Shown: positions 41,535 through 52,254, counted from the stretch's first letter. The stretch: 64,000 nucleotides of DNA from DASQFQ01 sp963805525 (GCA_963805525.1 CAWDUT010000006.1:62001-126000), one strand, 5' to 3'. The notes: generated by a model not told the origin, from the sequence alone. Numbers and translations: made by a program.

Positions 41535-42580
41535 GTCTCCACTCCCGCCCGAGGCGTACGGCGCCGGATGCGCAGCGAGCCGCGCGGGTCGAGCGCGTCG
41601 CGCACGCCGTCGCCGAGGACGTTGAGCGCGAGCACGGTGATCGCGATCAGCACGCCCGGCGCGACCGACACCCACGGCCGCGTGTAGAGCAGGTTCTGGC
41701 CGTCCTCGATGATCGTGCCCCAGCTCGCGTTGGGCGCTTGGACGCCGATCGAGAGATACGACAGCGCCGCCTCGGTGACGATGTTGGTGGCAATCATGAG
41801 CGGCAGCAACACGAGCACCACCGGCAGCACGTTCGGCAGCATCTCGCCGAGGATCAGCTGCCGGTCCTTCGCGCCGACCGCGATCGCGGCTTCCATGTAC
41901 TCGCGGTGGCGGATCGAGAACGCCTCGCCGCGCACCGGGCGCGCGACGTAGGGCACGTAGACGCCGCCGATGATGATGATCGGCAGCCACAGCGACGCGG
42001 GGTCGACGTTGACCGGCCCGATCTTCACGCCCTGCAGGAGCAGCACCGTCGAGAGCGCGATCGCCAGCAGGTAGACCGGGAACGCCCACAGGATGTCGAG
42101 GAAGCGTGAAATCACCGCGTCGACCCAGCCGCCGAAGAAGCCGGCGGCGAGCCCCAGCAAGGTCGCGATCAGCGAGGTCAGCAGCGCGGCGGCGATCGAG
42201 ACCTCGAGCGAGGTGCGCCCGCCGTAGAGCAGCCGCGCCATCACGTCGCGGCCCTGCGAGTCGGCGCCGAGGAAGTAGTGGCGCTCGAGCGTCGGGCCGA
42301 TCGGCGTCGAGCCGAGGCCCGACGGGTTGGGCTGGACGACCGGCACCGTCTTGCCGCCCACGGTCGTGGTGCCGGTCACGTTGGACTCGAACGGGTCGAC
42401 CTGCGCGATGTGCTTCGCGTAGTACGGCGCCGCGCCGGCCGTGATCACGATCACCACGAGCACGAACACCGACGCCATCGCCGTCCGGTTGCGCAGCAGC
42501 CGGCGCAGCGCGAGCGCCCACGGGCCGTGATGACCCGCGTCCGCCTCCGGGACCCCGACCGCGACGTCGACTGCGCTCAT
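41531..42580 (-). CDS. Peptide ABC transporter permease 2 (DppC/OppC)
   Basis: 349 aa. N-terminal OppC-type helix (TAMASVFVLVVIVITAGAAPYY), long outer loop with HYFLGADSQGRDVMARLLYGGRTSL, EAA loop REYMEAAIAVGAKDRQLILGEMLPN, and the ending LGDGVRDALDPR, all characteristic of DppC. The outer loop has an insertion of about 20 residues rich in Thr/Gly/Pro relative to typical members. Starts 7 nt after the binding protein gene. Confidence 0.94.
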   Translation of the reverse strand: MSAVDVAVGVPEADAGHHGPWALALRRLLRNRTAMASVFVLVVIVITAGAAPYYAKHIAQVDPFESNVTGTTTVGGKTVPVVQPNPSGLGSTPIGPTLERHYFLGADSQGRDVMARLLYGGRTSLEVSIAAALLTSLIATLLGLAAGFFGGWVDAVISRFLDILWAFPVYLLAIALSTVLLLQGVKIGPVNVDPASLWLPIIIIGGVYVPYVARPVRGEAFSIRHREYMEAAIAVGAKDRQLILGEMLPNVLPVVLVLLPLMIATNIVTEAALSYLSIGVQAPNASWGTIIEDGQNLLYTRPWVSVAPGVLIAITVLALNVLGDGVRDALDPRGSLRIRRRTPRAGVET

Positions 42581-42587
42581 CCCGCGG

Positions 42588-44291
42588 CTACTGCACCCAG
42601 GCCTGGTCGATCATGAAGTTGCCCGTCACCGAGCCGTTGAACTGGAAGTTGCCGAGCCGCTTCGACACGAAGTCGAGCCGGTTGTTGATGAACAGCGTCA
42701 CCAGCGGCGCCTGGTCCGTGGTCTCCTTGTCGACCTCGGCCCACAGCTTGTTCGCGCCGTCCTGATCGGTCTGGGCGAGCTTGAGCGCCTGTTCGGTCTT
42801 CTTCTGGATCGCGGGATCGCAGAACTCGGAGAGGTTCGGGCTCGAGGTGCTGTGCGGGCGGAAGCCGTCGCAGCCCACCACCGTCGTCATGAAGTTCGAC
42901 GCCGAGGTGTAGTCCGGATACCAGTACGAGAACGACAGCTGCGCCTTGTTGCTCGAGTCCTGCACGTAGGAGTACTGGACCGAGGAGTTGAGCGTCTTGA
43001 TGCTCGCCTTGTAGCCGAGCTTGCGCAACAGCGAGACGAAGTAGAGGTTGATCGCCTTCGTCGTCTCGTCCGGGGTCGAGATGATCGTCACCTTCTGGCC
43101 CTTCGTGCCGGACTGGTCGACGAGTTGCTGCGCCTTCGCCATGTCGGGCCCGGTCCACGTCGTGCCGGGGTTTTTCGTGTATGGGCAGTAGGGCTCGTGG
43201 CCCGGGAAGTTGAACGGCAGGATCTGGCAGCTGATCTTGCCCAGCGCCTTGCCGCCCCACAGCTGAAGCACGGCGTTGCGGTCGGTGGCGAAGTTGAGCG
43301 CCTGGCGTACCTCGAGTTTGTCGAACGGCGCGACCCGGGTGTTGATCGCCATGTGGTAGTTCTGCGGCACCGGGTTGATGTGGAACTGGTCCTTGTACTT
43401 GTCGCCGATCTCCCCGAGCCGGTCGGCGGGCGGCGCGTCGTAGCTCCAGTCGGCCTGGCCCTTCTCGATCTGGGTGACGGCGTCGCTGACCGACAGGCCC
43501 AGCTTCATGACGATCTTGTCGGGATAGCCGTCGGGCTGGGCCTCGCGCGACCACTCCTTGAAGTTGGGATTGCGCACGAACAGCATCTGCTGGTCGGGCA
43601 CGTACTTCTCGATCTTGTACGGGCCGGTGGCGGGCAGCGGCTTGGTCCCGATGTCCTTGTTCGGCGTTCCCTTCGGCACGACGTAGGCGAACGGGATCGC
43701 GAGCTTCTGGAGGAAGTCGGGGTCGGGCTCCTTGAGGTGGAACGTGAGCGTCGATGCGGCATCGTCGGCCACGACGCCCTTGGAGAGGTCGCACTGCTTC
43801 GGCTTCTTCGCGCACGCGTCGCCGCCGACGATGCCCTGGTAGAAGTTCGACGCCGGCGCGGCCGCCTTGAACTGGCGCTCGAACGTGTACGTGAAGTCGC
43901 TCGGCTTGACCTCGGCACCGGTCGAGTACTTGATCCCCTTGCGGACCTTGAAGACGTAGTTCTTGCCGTCGTCGCTCGGGGTGGGGATCTCCTCGGCGAG
44001 GTCGGGCACGAGCTCCAGGCCCTTCGGGCCGGCCACGCGCCGGTAGTTGAGGAGCCCGTCGGAGGTCATCGTGAGGACCTGCCAGTTCTGGTCGTAGTCG
44101 AGCGTGGTGTCGATCGACGTGCCGGCGCCGTTCCACAGCATCGTGAGCGTGCCGCCGCGGTGCTCCTTCTGCTGGGCCTTGGTGGCCGGCGAGGCCTTGT
44201 CCGCGCTGCTCCCGCTGTCGCCGGAGCTGCCGCCGCAGCCGGCGATCAGGACGGCGAGGCAGAGCCCCGCCAGGGTCGATCGGTACGTCAT
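42588..44291 (-). CDS. Peptide ABC transporter substrate-binding lipoprotein (SBP family 5)
   Basis: 567 aa. Lipobox LIAGC puts the lipid-bearing Cys at 19, then a Gly/Ser linker. The family-5 pattern is clear: GGTLTMLWNGAGTSIDTTLDYD, DGLLNYRRVAG, LVPDLAEEIPTPSDDGKNYVFKVRKGIKYSTGAEVKPSDFTY. Captures oligopeptides (or other family-5 ligands such as nickel or glycosides). ATG 44291 overlaps the peptidase stop by 4 bp, an unusual tie between a peptidase and its uptake system. Confidence 0.94.
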   Translation of the reverse strand: MTYRSTLAGLCLAVLIAGCGGSSGDSGSSADKASPATKAQQKEHRGGTLTMLWNGAGTSIDTTLDYDQNWQVLTMTSDGLLNYRRVAGPKGLELVPDLAEEIPTPSDDGKNYVFKVRKGIKYSTGAEVKPSDFTYTFERQFKAAAPASNFYQGIVGGDACAKKPKQCDLSKGVVADDAASTLTFHLKEPDPDFLQKLAIPFAYVVPKGTPNKDIGTKPLPATGPYKIEKYVPDQQMLFVRNPNFKEWSREAQPDGYPDKIVMKLGLSVSDAVTQIEKGQADWSYDAPPADRLGEIGDKYKDQFHINPVPQNYHMAINTRVAPFDKLEVRQALNFATDRNAVLQLWGGKALGKISCQILPFNFPGHEPYCPYTKNPGTTWTGPDMAKAQQLVDQSGTKGQKVTIISTPDETTKAINLYFVSLLRKLGYKASIKTLNSSVQYSYVQDSSNKAQLSFSYWYPDYTSASNFMTTVVGCDGFRPHSTSSPNLSEFCDPAIQKKTEQALKLAQTDQDGANKLWAEVDKETTDQAPLVTLFINNRLDFVSKRLGNFQFNGSVTGNFMIDQAWVQ

Positions 44292-46129
44292 GGATCCCTC
44301 CGCTCGGTGTCTTGCAGCACGGTCGCCATCGCCTCGAGCCGGCGCGACAGCTCCGCTCGCGTGTCCTCCAGATGCCGCTCGAGCGATTGCTCGAGCCACG
44401 GGCCGGGCGCCTGCGCGCCCTCCCGGCCGGTCAGCGCGGCGATCTCCGCCCACAGGTCGGGGCTCGCCGTCAGGTGGCTGGCGCGCGCCCACGAGTCGCC
44501 GCAGCCGGCGGCGGTGCGGCGCCGCGCGTGGCGGGCGAACGCGGCCTGCGAGAGCCGGTGGGCGAGCGCGTTGGCGCCGACCCGGCGCAGCGCGTCGGCG
44601 GCGCGGCGGCGGTTGCCCGCGCGGTAGGCGGCGAGCGCGGCCGCGAGCTGCTCGGCGTCGCGCTGCGCCTGCTCGTGCGGGTAGGCGAGCACGCCGTGGG
44701 CGTCGATCGCGACGAGCTCCTGGCCGACGGCGGTGAAGCCGGCGCGCCCGTGGCGGGCGGCGGGCGCGGGGAGCCCCTCGATCTTCGCCAGCTCCTCCGC
44801 CCGCGCGCCGTGGTCGAGGATGCCGTCGGGGTCGGCGTCGGCCTGCAGCAGCAGGTAGGCGTAGAAGCGGGTCTGGCCCCCGAGGTGGTCCCAGTCGAGC
44901 AGCGCGGGCGTGTCGCGCGGCGTGTGGTAGTCGCTGCGCATGAACGACTTCTCCCACGTCAGCACCGTGATGCCGGGGACGCCGGAGACGAGGTAGGGCC
45001 ACAGCTCGGTGCCGGTGCCGGGCTTGGCGACGCGCCAGCTCGTCGGCAGCCAGCCCTCGCGGCGGCCGGTGTGGCAGGACGCGCGCGCCCACTCGCGCAG
45101 CTCGGCCGGCGCCTCGAGCGCGAGCCGCAGCTCGGGGTGGCCGCTCGCCTCCAGGCAGAGGTGGAACGGAACGTTCCCGCCCCACTCGGGGTGCGTCTCC
45201 TGCACCTGCCGCCACGCGCCGATGCACCAGTCGAACGGGCTGTCCTCGAGGCCGTACTCCTCGGCGGTCCGGGATGTGAAGCAGAGCGTGTGGCGCGGGC
45301 GGTGGCCGGTCGCGGCGAAGCCGCGGGCGATCGCGACGAGCGCCGCGACGCCGGTGGCGTTGTCGAACGCGGCGCGGAACCAGCCGTCGTGGTGGGCGCC
45401 GATGACGATCGGCGCGCCGTCCTCCTCGCCGCGCAGGTAGCCGACGGCGTTGTAGCCCGGGCCGCCGGGCGTGCGGGTGGCGCGCAGGGTCATCGTCGCG
45501 CGGTCGGGGAGCGCCTCGCGCAGCGCGGCGGCGGCCTCCTTGGCGATCAGGATCATCGGCGGCGCGCCACCGTGCCAGTGGGCATCGAACGAGCCGATGA
45601 CGCCGGGCGACTGGTAGAAGTCCGCGCCCTCCGGGCAGTTGGCGACGACGCCGGCGGCGCCGCGCAGCCCGAGCTCGAGCGCGATGTCGCACAGCGGGAA
45701 CGCCTCGCGGCGCCAGTCGACGAGCGCGATCGCGCCCTTCAGGTCGAGCCGGTCGAGGCGCCGCGGCTCGGCCGCGCCGGCGTCCACCAGCCGCGCCTCG
45801 AGGCCGTCGACGGCGGGCACGCCGCCCATCGAGGACGCCTCGAAGCGGTGCTCGCCCGCCTCGAGCGTCGCACCCTCGAAGCGCCAGGCGTCGACGCGCA
45901 CCTCCTCGATCGCCACGTCTTCCAGGCCGATGGCGCGGAACTGCTCCGCTGCGTACTCGGCGGCGGCGCGATCCTCGGGCGTGCCGGTGGTGCGGAAGCC
46001 GAGCGGGCTCGAGCCGAGGCCGGCGAGGTGCTCGACGGTCGCGCGCAATTCCGCCTGATCGATCGGGAGCTCCCGCGCCCGCGCAAGGGCATCGTCGACG
46101 CGTGGAGCGTCGGCGGAAAGACTCGTCAT
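44288..46129 (-). CDS. M28-family metallopeptidase heading the peptide-uptake operon
   Basis: 613 aa, no signal peptide. PA-like insert about 95-190, then the two-zinc core: His/Asp in IGAHHDGWFRAAFDNATG, Glu pair in SRTAEEYGLE, and a distal His in RSDYHTPRDT. The last 130 residues are helical (dimer or cap region). Aminopeptidase/carboxypeptidase activity on imported peptides is inferred. First gene of the operon; a TAGGGT box lies at 46165-46160, giving a leader of about 25 nt. Confidence 0.88.
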   Translation of the reverse strand: MTSLSADAPRVDDALARARELPIDQAELRATVEHLAGLGSSPLGFRTTGTPEDRAAAEYAAEQFRAIGLEDVAIEEVRVDAWRFEGATLEAGEHRFEASSMGGVPAVDGLEARLVDAGAAEPRRLDRLDLKGAIALVDWRREAFPLCDIALELGLRGAAGVVANCPEGADFYQSPGVIGSFDAHWHGGAPPMILIAKEAAAALREALPDRATMTLRATRTPGGPGYNAVGYLRGEEDGAPIVIGAHHDGWFRAAFDNATGVAALVAIARGFAATGHRPRHTLCFTSRTAEEYGLEDSPFDWCIGAWRQVQETHPEWGGNVPFHLCLEASGHPELRLALEAPAELREWARASCHTGRREGWLPTSWRVAKPGTGTELWPYLVSGVPGITVLTWEKSFMRSDYHTPRDTPALLDWDHLGGQTRFYAYLLLQADADPDGILDHGARAEELAKIEGLPAPAARHGRAGFTAVGQELVAIDAHGVLAYPHEQAQRDAEQLAAALAAYRAGNRRRAADALRRVGANALAHRLSQAAFARHARRRTAAGCGDSWARASHLTASPDLWAEIAALTGREGAQAPGPWLEQSLERHLEDTRAELSRRLEAMATVLQDTERRDP

Positions 46130-46200
46130 GCCGAATGCCCCGGACCGTCGATGCGCCGGACCCTACCTACGGCGCTCCGATCCCGCTAGTGACGCGGTGT

Positions 46201-46656
46201 CTAGCCGCAGTAGCGCGCGCGGTACTTCCGGTCGGTCTCGACCGTGATGATCCGCTTGTCGCCCGCCGTGCCGAGGTCGGCGCGCGCCCAGATGCAGCGC
46301 TTGCCGCTCGTCACCCGGACCGGCCCCGCCTGGTAGGCGAACTGGCCCTTGTCCTGCTTGTAGGGCGCGGTGCCGCAGCTCTTGCCCGCCTTGGCCGTCT
46401 TGCAGCCGACGAGCATGATGCTGGTGAAGCGCTTCTTGCCCCAGCTCGCGCCGCCGTGCTTGGTCATCGCGCACGTGGTCCCGCCGCTGCGGTAGACCAC
46501 CAGCGAGCCGATGCGGTTGCCGCCGTTCTTGATCGGGAGGCTGGCGATCAGCTTGCCGCCGCACGTCGCGGCCGTGCTCGCCCGTGGCGCTTGCGCCCAG
46601 CCGACGGTGGTTCCGAGGAGGACGGTCATCGCGATCACAAGCAGGCTCAGTCTCAT
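46201..46656 (-). CDS. Small secreted six-cysteine protein, function unknown
   Basis: 151 aa. Signal peptide 1-21 (LLVIAMTVLLGTTVGWAQA). The mature part is beta-rich and basic with six Cys (ATCGGK, TTCAMT, VGCKTA, KSCGTA, RCIWAR and a C-terminal RYCG), probably three disulfides. I do not recognise the family. Stands alone between the peptidase operon and the divergent sugar dehydrogenase. Confidence 0.7.
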   Translation of the reverse strand: MRLSLLVIAMTVLLGTTVGWAQAPRASTAATCGGKLIASLPIKNGGNRIGSLVVYRSGGTTCAMTKHGGASWGKKRFTSIMLVGCKTAKAGKSCGTAPYKQDKGQFAYQAGPVRVTSGKRCIWARADLGTAGDKRIITVETDRKYRARYCG

Positions 46657-46698
46657 GACGCACCGCTATTCCCGGGGCGCGGGGGTACAACACATGGC

Positions 46699-48129
<1,431 letters not shown>

Positions 48130-48136
48130 CGCGGCC

Positions 48137-49150
48137 GTGCGCGCCGTGGTCTACGAGGGCTTCGGGCAGCCGCCGGAGGTGGCGACCGTCCCGGACCCCA
48201 CGCCGCCGTCGCACGGCGTGGTGGTGCGGGTCGAGGCGACCGGGCTGTGCCGCTCGGACTGGCACGGCTGGATGGGCCACGACCCGGACATCCGCACGTT
48301 CCCGCACGTACCGGGGCACGAGCTGGCCGGCGTGATCGAGGCGGTCGGGCCCGACGTGCGCGAGTGGGCGCCGGGCGCGCGCGTGACCGTCCCGTTCGTG
48401 TGCGCGTGCGGCGACTGCGAGCAGTGCCGCGCCGGCAACGAGCAGATCTGCGACCGCCAGCGCCAGCCGGGCTTCACGCACTGGGGCTCGTACGCCGAGC
48501 TCGTCGCGCTCGACTGGGCGGACGTCAACCTGGTCGCGCTGCCCGAGGCCGTGGACTCGGTCGCCGCGGCCGGGCTCGGCTGCCGCTTCGCCACCGCCTA
48601 CCGCGCGGTCGTCCAGGTCGGCCGCGCGCAGCCCGGCGAGTGGGTCGCCGTGCACGGGTGCGGCGGGGTCGGGCTGTCGGCGGTGATGATCGCCGCGGCG
48701 CTGGGCGCGCGCGTGGTCGGCGTCGACGTGTCCGACGAGGCCTTGGCCGCGGCGCGCACGGCGGGCGCGGAGGTCACCGTCCGCGCGGGCGGAGACATCA
48801 GGGAAGTCACCGCCGGCGGCGCGCACGTCTCGATCGACGCCATCGGCGCCGAGCCGGCCGTCGCGGCGTCCGTGGCGGGGCTGCGCAAGCGCGGGCGGCA
48901 CGTGCAGGTCGGGCTCCTCCCCGATCCGCCGCGCGTGCCGATGGACCTCGTGATCGCGCGCGAGCTCGAGCTGCTCGGCTCGCACGGGATGGCCGCGCGC
49001 GCCTACCCGGAGCTGCTCGGGCTGGTCGAGAGCGGGCGGTTGCGCCCCGGCGACCTCGTCACGCGCGAGATCGGCCTCGACGACGCGCCCGCCGCGCTCG
49101 CGGCCATGGGCGAGCCGCGCCACACCGGTGTGACCGTGATCCGGCTCTGA
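48137..49150 (+). CDS. Zinc-dependent alcohol dehydrogenase (MDR family)
   Basis: 337 aa from GTG 48137. Catalytic zinc ligands Cys38 (GLCRSDWHGW), His61 and Glu62 (PGHELAGV); structural zinc Cys91, Cys94, Cys97 and Cys105 in the CACGDCEQCRAGNEQIC stretch; Rossmann HGCGGVGLSAVMIAAALGA. Oxidises a sugar alcohol or other alcohol with NAD. The following 167 bases to the SDR stop hold no gene that I can see. Confidence 0.9.
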   Translation: MRAVVYEGFGQPPEVATVPDPTPPSHGVVVRVEATGLCRSDWHGWMGHDPDIRTFPHVPGHELAGVIEAVGPDVREWAPGARVTVPFVCACGDCEQCRAGNEQICDRQRQPGFTHWGSYAELVALDWADVNLVALPEAVDSVAAAGLGCRFATAYRAVVQVGRAQPGEWVAVHGCGGVGLSAVMIAAALGARVVGVDVSDEALAAARTAGAEVTVRAGGDIREVTAGGAHVSIDAIGAEPAVAASVAGLRKRGRHVQVGLLPDPPRVPMDLVIARELELLGSHGMAARAYPELLGLVESGRLRPGDLVTREIGLDDAPAALAAMGEPRHTGVTVIRL

Positions 49151-49317
49151 GCTGGTCGAACCCACGACCCCCGCACCCGTCTGTACGCGCCCCGCGGCGC
49201 AGGACCGCACCCGCCGAGAGGGGTCCGTGGCTCTGCCACTGTCCCCCTCCGCCGTGCACGCGCCCCTGCATCCACGGGACACGTACATCCGGGCACGGCG
49301 GCCGCGGGCTCGACCAG

Positions 49318-50049
49318 CTAGCTCGTCCGGCCGAGCGCCTGCAGCTGTGTCGGCAGCACGGTCAGCTCGGGCACGTGCACGCGCGGCGGGAGCGCGGCGA
49401 GGAAGGCGCAGAGCTCGGCGACGTCCTCCGCCTGCAGCATCAGCGGCCGCTGCTCGGGCGGCGGCACGTTCGGGCGGTTCTCGAGGATCGGCGTGTCGAC
49501 CACGCCGGGGGCGACGACGGAGAAGCGCACGCCGGTCTTGGCGTCGAACTCCTCGAGCGCGGCGCCGCGCGCGAACCCGAGCACGCCGGCCTTGGTCGCC
49601 TGGTAGCCGGGGCCGGAGATGTCGGGCCACGAGCCGGACACCGAGCCGACGATCACGACGATCCCCTGCGCGGCCCGCAGCGCGGGCAGCGCCGCGCTGA
49701 CGCAGTGGTAGACGCCGTCGAGGTTGGTGCGCACGAGCGCGTCCCAGCTCTCCGGCGACAGGCCCGCCAGCACGCGGTCCTTCACGTTCGTGCCGGCGGC
49801 GAGAATCAAAGCGTCGATGCGCTGGTGGTCGAGCGCGGCGGCGGTCGCCTCGCGGTCGGTGACGTCGAGCGCGCGCAGGTCGATGTCGCGCTCGCCGACG
49901 CCCTGTTGCATCGCGTCGCGGCGGCGCGCCAGCGCCGTGACCGACGCGCCGAGGTCGTGCATGCGGTTCGCGGTCGCGAGCCCGATGCCGCTCGAGGCGC
50001 CGGTGACCACGGCGACCCGGCCCGAGAGTGCTCCGTCGGCGACGATCAT
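49318..50049 (-). CDS. Short-chain dehydrogenase/reductase
   Basis: 243 aa classical SDR: TGASSGIGLAT (16-26), NAG-like LAAGTNV, Ser138 in VGSVSG, Tyr149 and Lys153 in GYQATKAG, and the PGVVDTPILENRP segment. NAD(P)-dependent oxidoreductase of unknown substrate. ATG 50049 is only 24 bases from the divergent cupin ATG, with TATGGT 6 nt before it. Confidence 0.88.
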   Translation of the reverse strand: MIVADGALSGRVAVVTGASSGIGLATANRMHDLGASVTALARRRDAMQQGVGERDIDLRALDVTDREATAAALDHQRIDALILAAGTNVKDRVLAGLSPESWDALVRTNLDGVYHCVSAALPALRAAQGIVVIVGSVSGSWPDISGPGYQATKAGVLGFARGAALEEFDAKTGVRFSVVAPGVVDTPILENRPNVPPPEQRPLMLQAEDVAELCAFLAALPPRVHVPELTVLPTQLQALGRTS

Positions 50050-50072
50050 GCGCGGACCATACGATCTGCGGC
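50050..50072. promoter_or_regulatory. 23-bp bidirectional leaderless promoter core
   Basis: The whole gap between two divergent ATGs. Minus-strand -10 TATGGT (50061-50056) stands 6 nt from ATG 50049; plus-strand -10 TACGAT (50060-50065) stands 7 nt from ATG 50073. The boxes share bases 50060-50061. Any -35 elements would lie in the opposing coding regions. Only one polymerase could open this site at a time. Confidence 0.6.
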
Positions 50073-50429
50073 ATGCACGGCGCCGTCATCGTCCCGCCCG
50101 GCGAGGGCACCCGTTACGGGAACGTCGAGTTCCTCGCCCGCACCGCCGACACCCCGCGCTTCACGTTCGGGATCATCTCGTTCCAGGCCGGCCGCACGCT
50201 CGAGCCGCACATCCACCCCGACGAGGACGACTCGTTCTACATCCTCGACGGCGAGATCGTGTTCACGCTCGGCGAGCAGGGCGACGAGGTCACCGCCGGC
50301 CCGGGCACGTACGTGCTCGTCCCGCCCGGCGTTCGCCACGGCTTCAGCAACCGCACCGACAAAGTCGTGCGGATCCTCAACCTTCATGCGCCAGCGGGGT
50401 TCGACCTGCGGGTCGCCGCCGGCGACTGA
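50073..50429 (+). CDS. Cupin-domain protein
   Basis: 118 aa single-domain cupin. Motif 1 EPHIHPDEDDSFYILDGE gives His/His/Glu metal ligands, motif 2 PPGVRHGFSNRT the last His. Could be a small-molecule isomerase, dioxygenase or sensor. Leaderless start 7 nt after TACGAT. The last 53 bases overlap the convergent EamA gene. Confidence 0.85.
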   Translation: MHGAVIVPPGEGTRYGNVEFLARTADTPRFTFGIISFQAGRTLEPHIHPDEDDSFYILDGEIVFTLGEQGDEVTAGPGTYVLVPPGVRHGFSNRTDKVVRILNLHAPAGFDLRVAAGD

Positions 50430-51300
50430 GGAAGGGCGGGAGCCGGCCGTCGGTGGAGAGCCACGAGCCGGCGATGATCAGCAGCAGCCCGGCGATCGCC
50501 CCCGCGCCCGGGCGCTCGTCGAGCACGATCACGCCGAGCGCGACCGCCACCACCGGGTTGACGTAGGTGATGACGAGCGCGCGGCCGGGCCCGATCTCGG
50601 TGATCAGCGCGCCGAAGATCACGAACGCGAGCGCCGTGCAGACGACGCCGAGCACGAGCAGCGACGCGATCACGTCGGCGCCCGGCTTCTCGTCCGGCAG
50701 GTCGGCGGCGGCGAACGGCGTGAGCACGATCGCGGCGATCAGCAGGCTCGCGCCCATCGTGGCGCGCGGGTCGAGCTCGGAGAGCTTGGCCTTGAGCGTC
50801 ATCGGCCCGATCGCGTACCCGAACGCGGCGATCAGGATCGCGACCGCGCCGAGCAGCTCGTCGCTGTCGCCGGCGACGTCGATGCCCATCAGCACGACGA
50901 CGCCGACGAGCCCGACCACCAGGCCGACGAGGCGCCGCCCGGTGGCGCGCTCTTCGGGGTCGAAGCGGATCGCCAGCAGCGCGATGAACAGCGGCACGGC
51001 GGCGATCAGGATCGCCGCCAGCCCCGAGGAGACGTGCTGCTCGCCCGCGGCGATGAGCGGGAACGGGACGACGATCTCCACCAGCGCGTAGACCAGCAGC
51101 CAGCGCCCGCTGCCGCGCAGCGACGGCAGCAGGCCGGCGCGCTTGGCCAGCGTGAGCAGGATCGCCGCCGCGAGCGTGACGCGCACCCAGGCGATGAAGG
51201 CGGGCGGCATGCCGCCGTCGACCGCGACCTTGATGAACAGGTAGGGGATGCCCCAGACGAGGGACATCCCGGCGAAGAGGGTCCAGGCGCGCGCGCTCAC
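50377..51300 (-). CDS. EamA/DMT-family metabolite exporter
   Basis: 307 aa from GTG 51300, with ten predicted helices in two EamA repeats (start SLVWGIPYLFIKVAVDG; second repeat with GLLLIIAGSWLST at its end). Drug/metabolite exporters of this type move amino acids, sugars or other small molecules. Its GTG overlaps the stop of the upstream ABC permease gene (GTGA), an unexpected coupling. The C-terminal tail is basic and cytoplasmic. Confidence 0.9.
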   Translation of the reverse strand: MSARAWTLFAGMSLVWGIPYLFIKVAVDGGMPPAFIAWVRVTLAAAILLTLAKRAGLLPSLRGSGRWLLVYALVEIVVPFPLIAAGEQHVSSGLAAILIAAVPLFIALLAIRFDPEERATGRRLVGLVVGLVGVVVLMGIDVAGDSDELLGAVAILIAAFGYAIGPMTLKAKLSELDPRATMGASLLIAAIVLTPFAAADLPDEKPGADVIASLLVLGVVCTALAFVIFGALITEIGPGRALVITYVNPVVAVALGVIVLDERPGAGAIAGLLLIIAGSWLSTDGRLPPFLSRRRRPAGRTPLAHEG

Positions 51301-52217
51301 GGGGCTGCCGTCGCTCGCATGCGGGGATCCAACCAGGCCAGCACGAGCTCGGCGACGAGGCCCGCGATCGCCACGAACGCCGCCGCCACCGCGGTCAGCC
51401 CGAACAGCAGGTCGAAGTCGCCCGTCGCGATCCCGCGCCGCATGCCGGTGAAGACGCCGGGGATGCTGTAGACCTGCTCGATCAGCACGAGGTTGGTGAC
51501 GACCACCGGCATCGTGACGATCATCAGGCTGAACACGGGCGACACCGCCGACGGCACCGCGTGGCGCCGGATCACCGTGGACGGCCGCAGCCCTTTGGCC
51601 GACGCCGTACGGAGGTAGTCCTCGTCGAGCACCTCGGTCATCGACGCGCGCATCATCCGCAGCACGACGCCGAACAGCGGCAGGCCGAGCACGATCCACG
51701 GCATCAGCAGAGCGCCCGCCCAGCCGGCCGGGCTGTCGGCGAAGGGGACGTAGGCGGTCGGGATGTGCGAGAGGAAGCCGACCATCCCGAGCCCGGAGCC
51801 GAACAGCAGCAGCACGAGCAGCCCGACGACGTAGACCGGCGCGCACATGGCCAAGGCCGCGGAGGTCTCGAGCAGGCGCGTCCCCGCGGTGCGCGGCCGC
51901 GCGGCGCAGAAGGCGCCGCCCGCGATGCCGGAGGCGAGGCCGAGCACGAGCGCGCCGCCGAGCAGGCTGAGGTCGGCGGGCAGGCCCTGCCGGATCAGGT
52001 CGCTGACCTCGCGGCGGCTGGTGAACGACTGGCCGAAGTCGAAGTGCAGGAACGCGTGCTGCAGGTAGTCGGCGAGGACGACGAGCACGAAGCGGTCGTC
52101 GCCGGCGCGCAGGTCGGGGCGCAGCAGGTTGACCGAGAGCCAGGTCAGCGCGGTCACGCCGATCACGACCACGACCACCGACACGATCCCTCTCAGCAGG
52201 AACTTCCCGAGCGCCAT
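51297..52217 (-). CDS. Orphan OppB/DppB-like ABC permease
   Basis: 306 aa. N-terminal helix GIVSVVVVVIGVTALTWLSVNLL, DPP-type loop with QSFTSRREVSDLIRQGLPADLSLLGG, EAA loop YLRTASAKGLRPSTVIRRHAVP and the ending ELVLAWLDPRMR, so it belongs to the peptide/nickel permease group. No OppC, ATPase or binding protein lies within the visible neighbourhood. TACCCT is 8 nt before ATG 52217. It must borrow partners or be an operon remnant. Confidence 0.87.
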   Translation of the reverse strand: MALGKFLLRGIVSVVVVVIGVTALTWLSVNLLRPDLRAGDDRFVLVVLADYLQHAFLHFDFGQSFTSRREVSDLIRQGLPADLSLLGGALVLGLASGIAGGAFCAARPRTAGTRLLETSAALAMCAPVYVVGLLVLLLFGSGLGMVGFLSHIPTAYVPFADSPAGWAGALLMPWIVLGLPLFGVVLRMMRASMTEVLDEDYLRTASAKGLRPSTVIRRHAVPSAVSPVFSLMIVTMPVVVTNLVLIEQVYSIPGVFTGMRRGIATGDFDLLFGLTAVAAAFVAIAGLVAELVLAWLDPRMRATAAP

Positions 52218-52254
52218 CCCTCCCGAGGGTATGACCCGAACGGCCGGTTCTATG

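Noticed and set aside
49140..49200. Possible tRNA T-arm (GGTCGAACCC) after the Zn-ADH gene
   Set aside because: On neither strand do five-base stems flank the loop, and no anticodon or acceptor stem could be drawn.
48247..51471. 1074-codon plus-strand open frame
   Set aside because: Overlaps Zn-ADH, SDR and EamA genes in a wrong frame; low-complexity, no recognisable domain.
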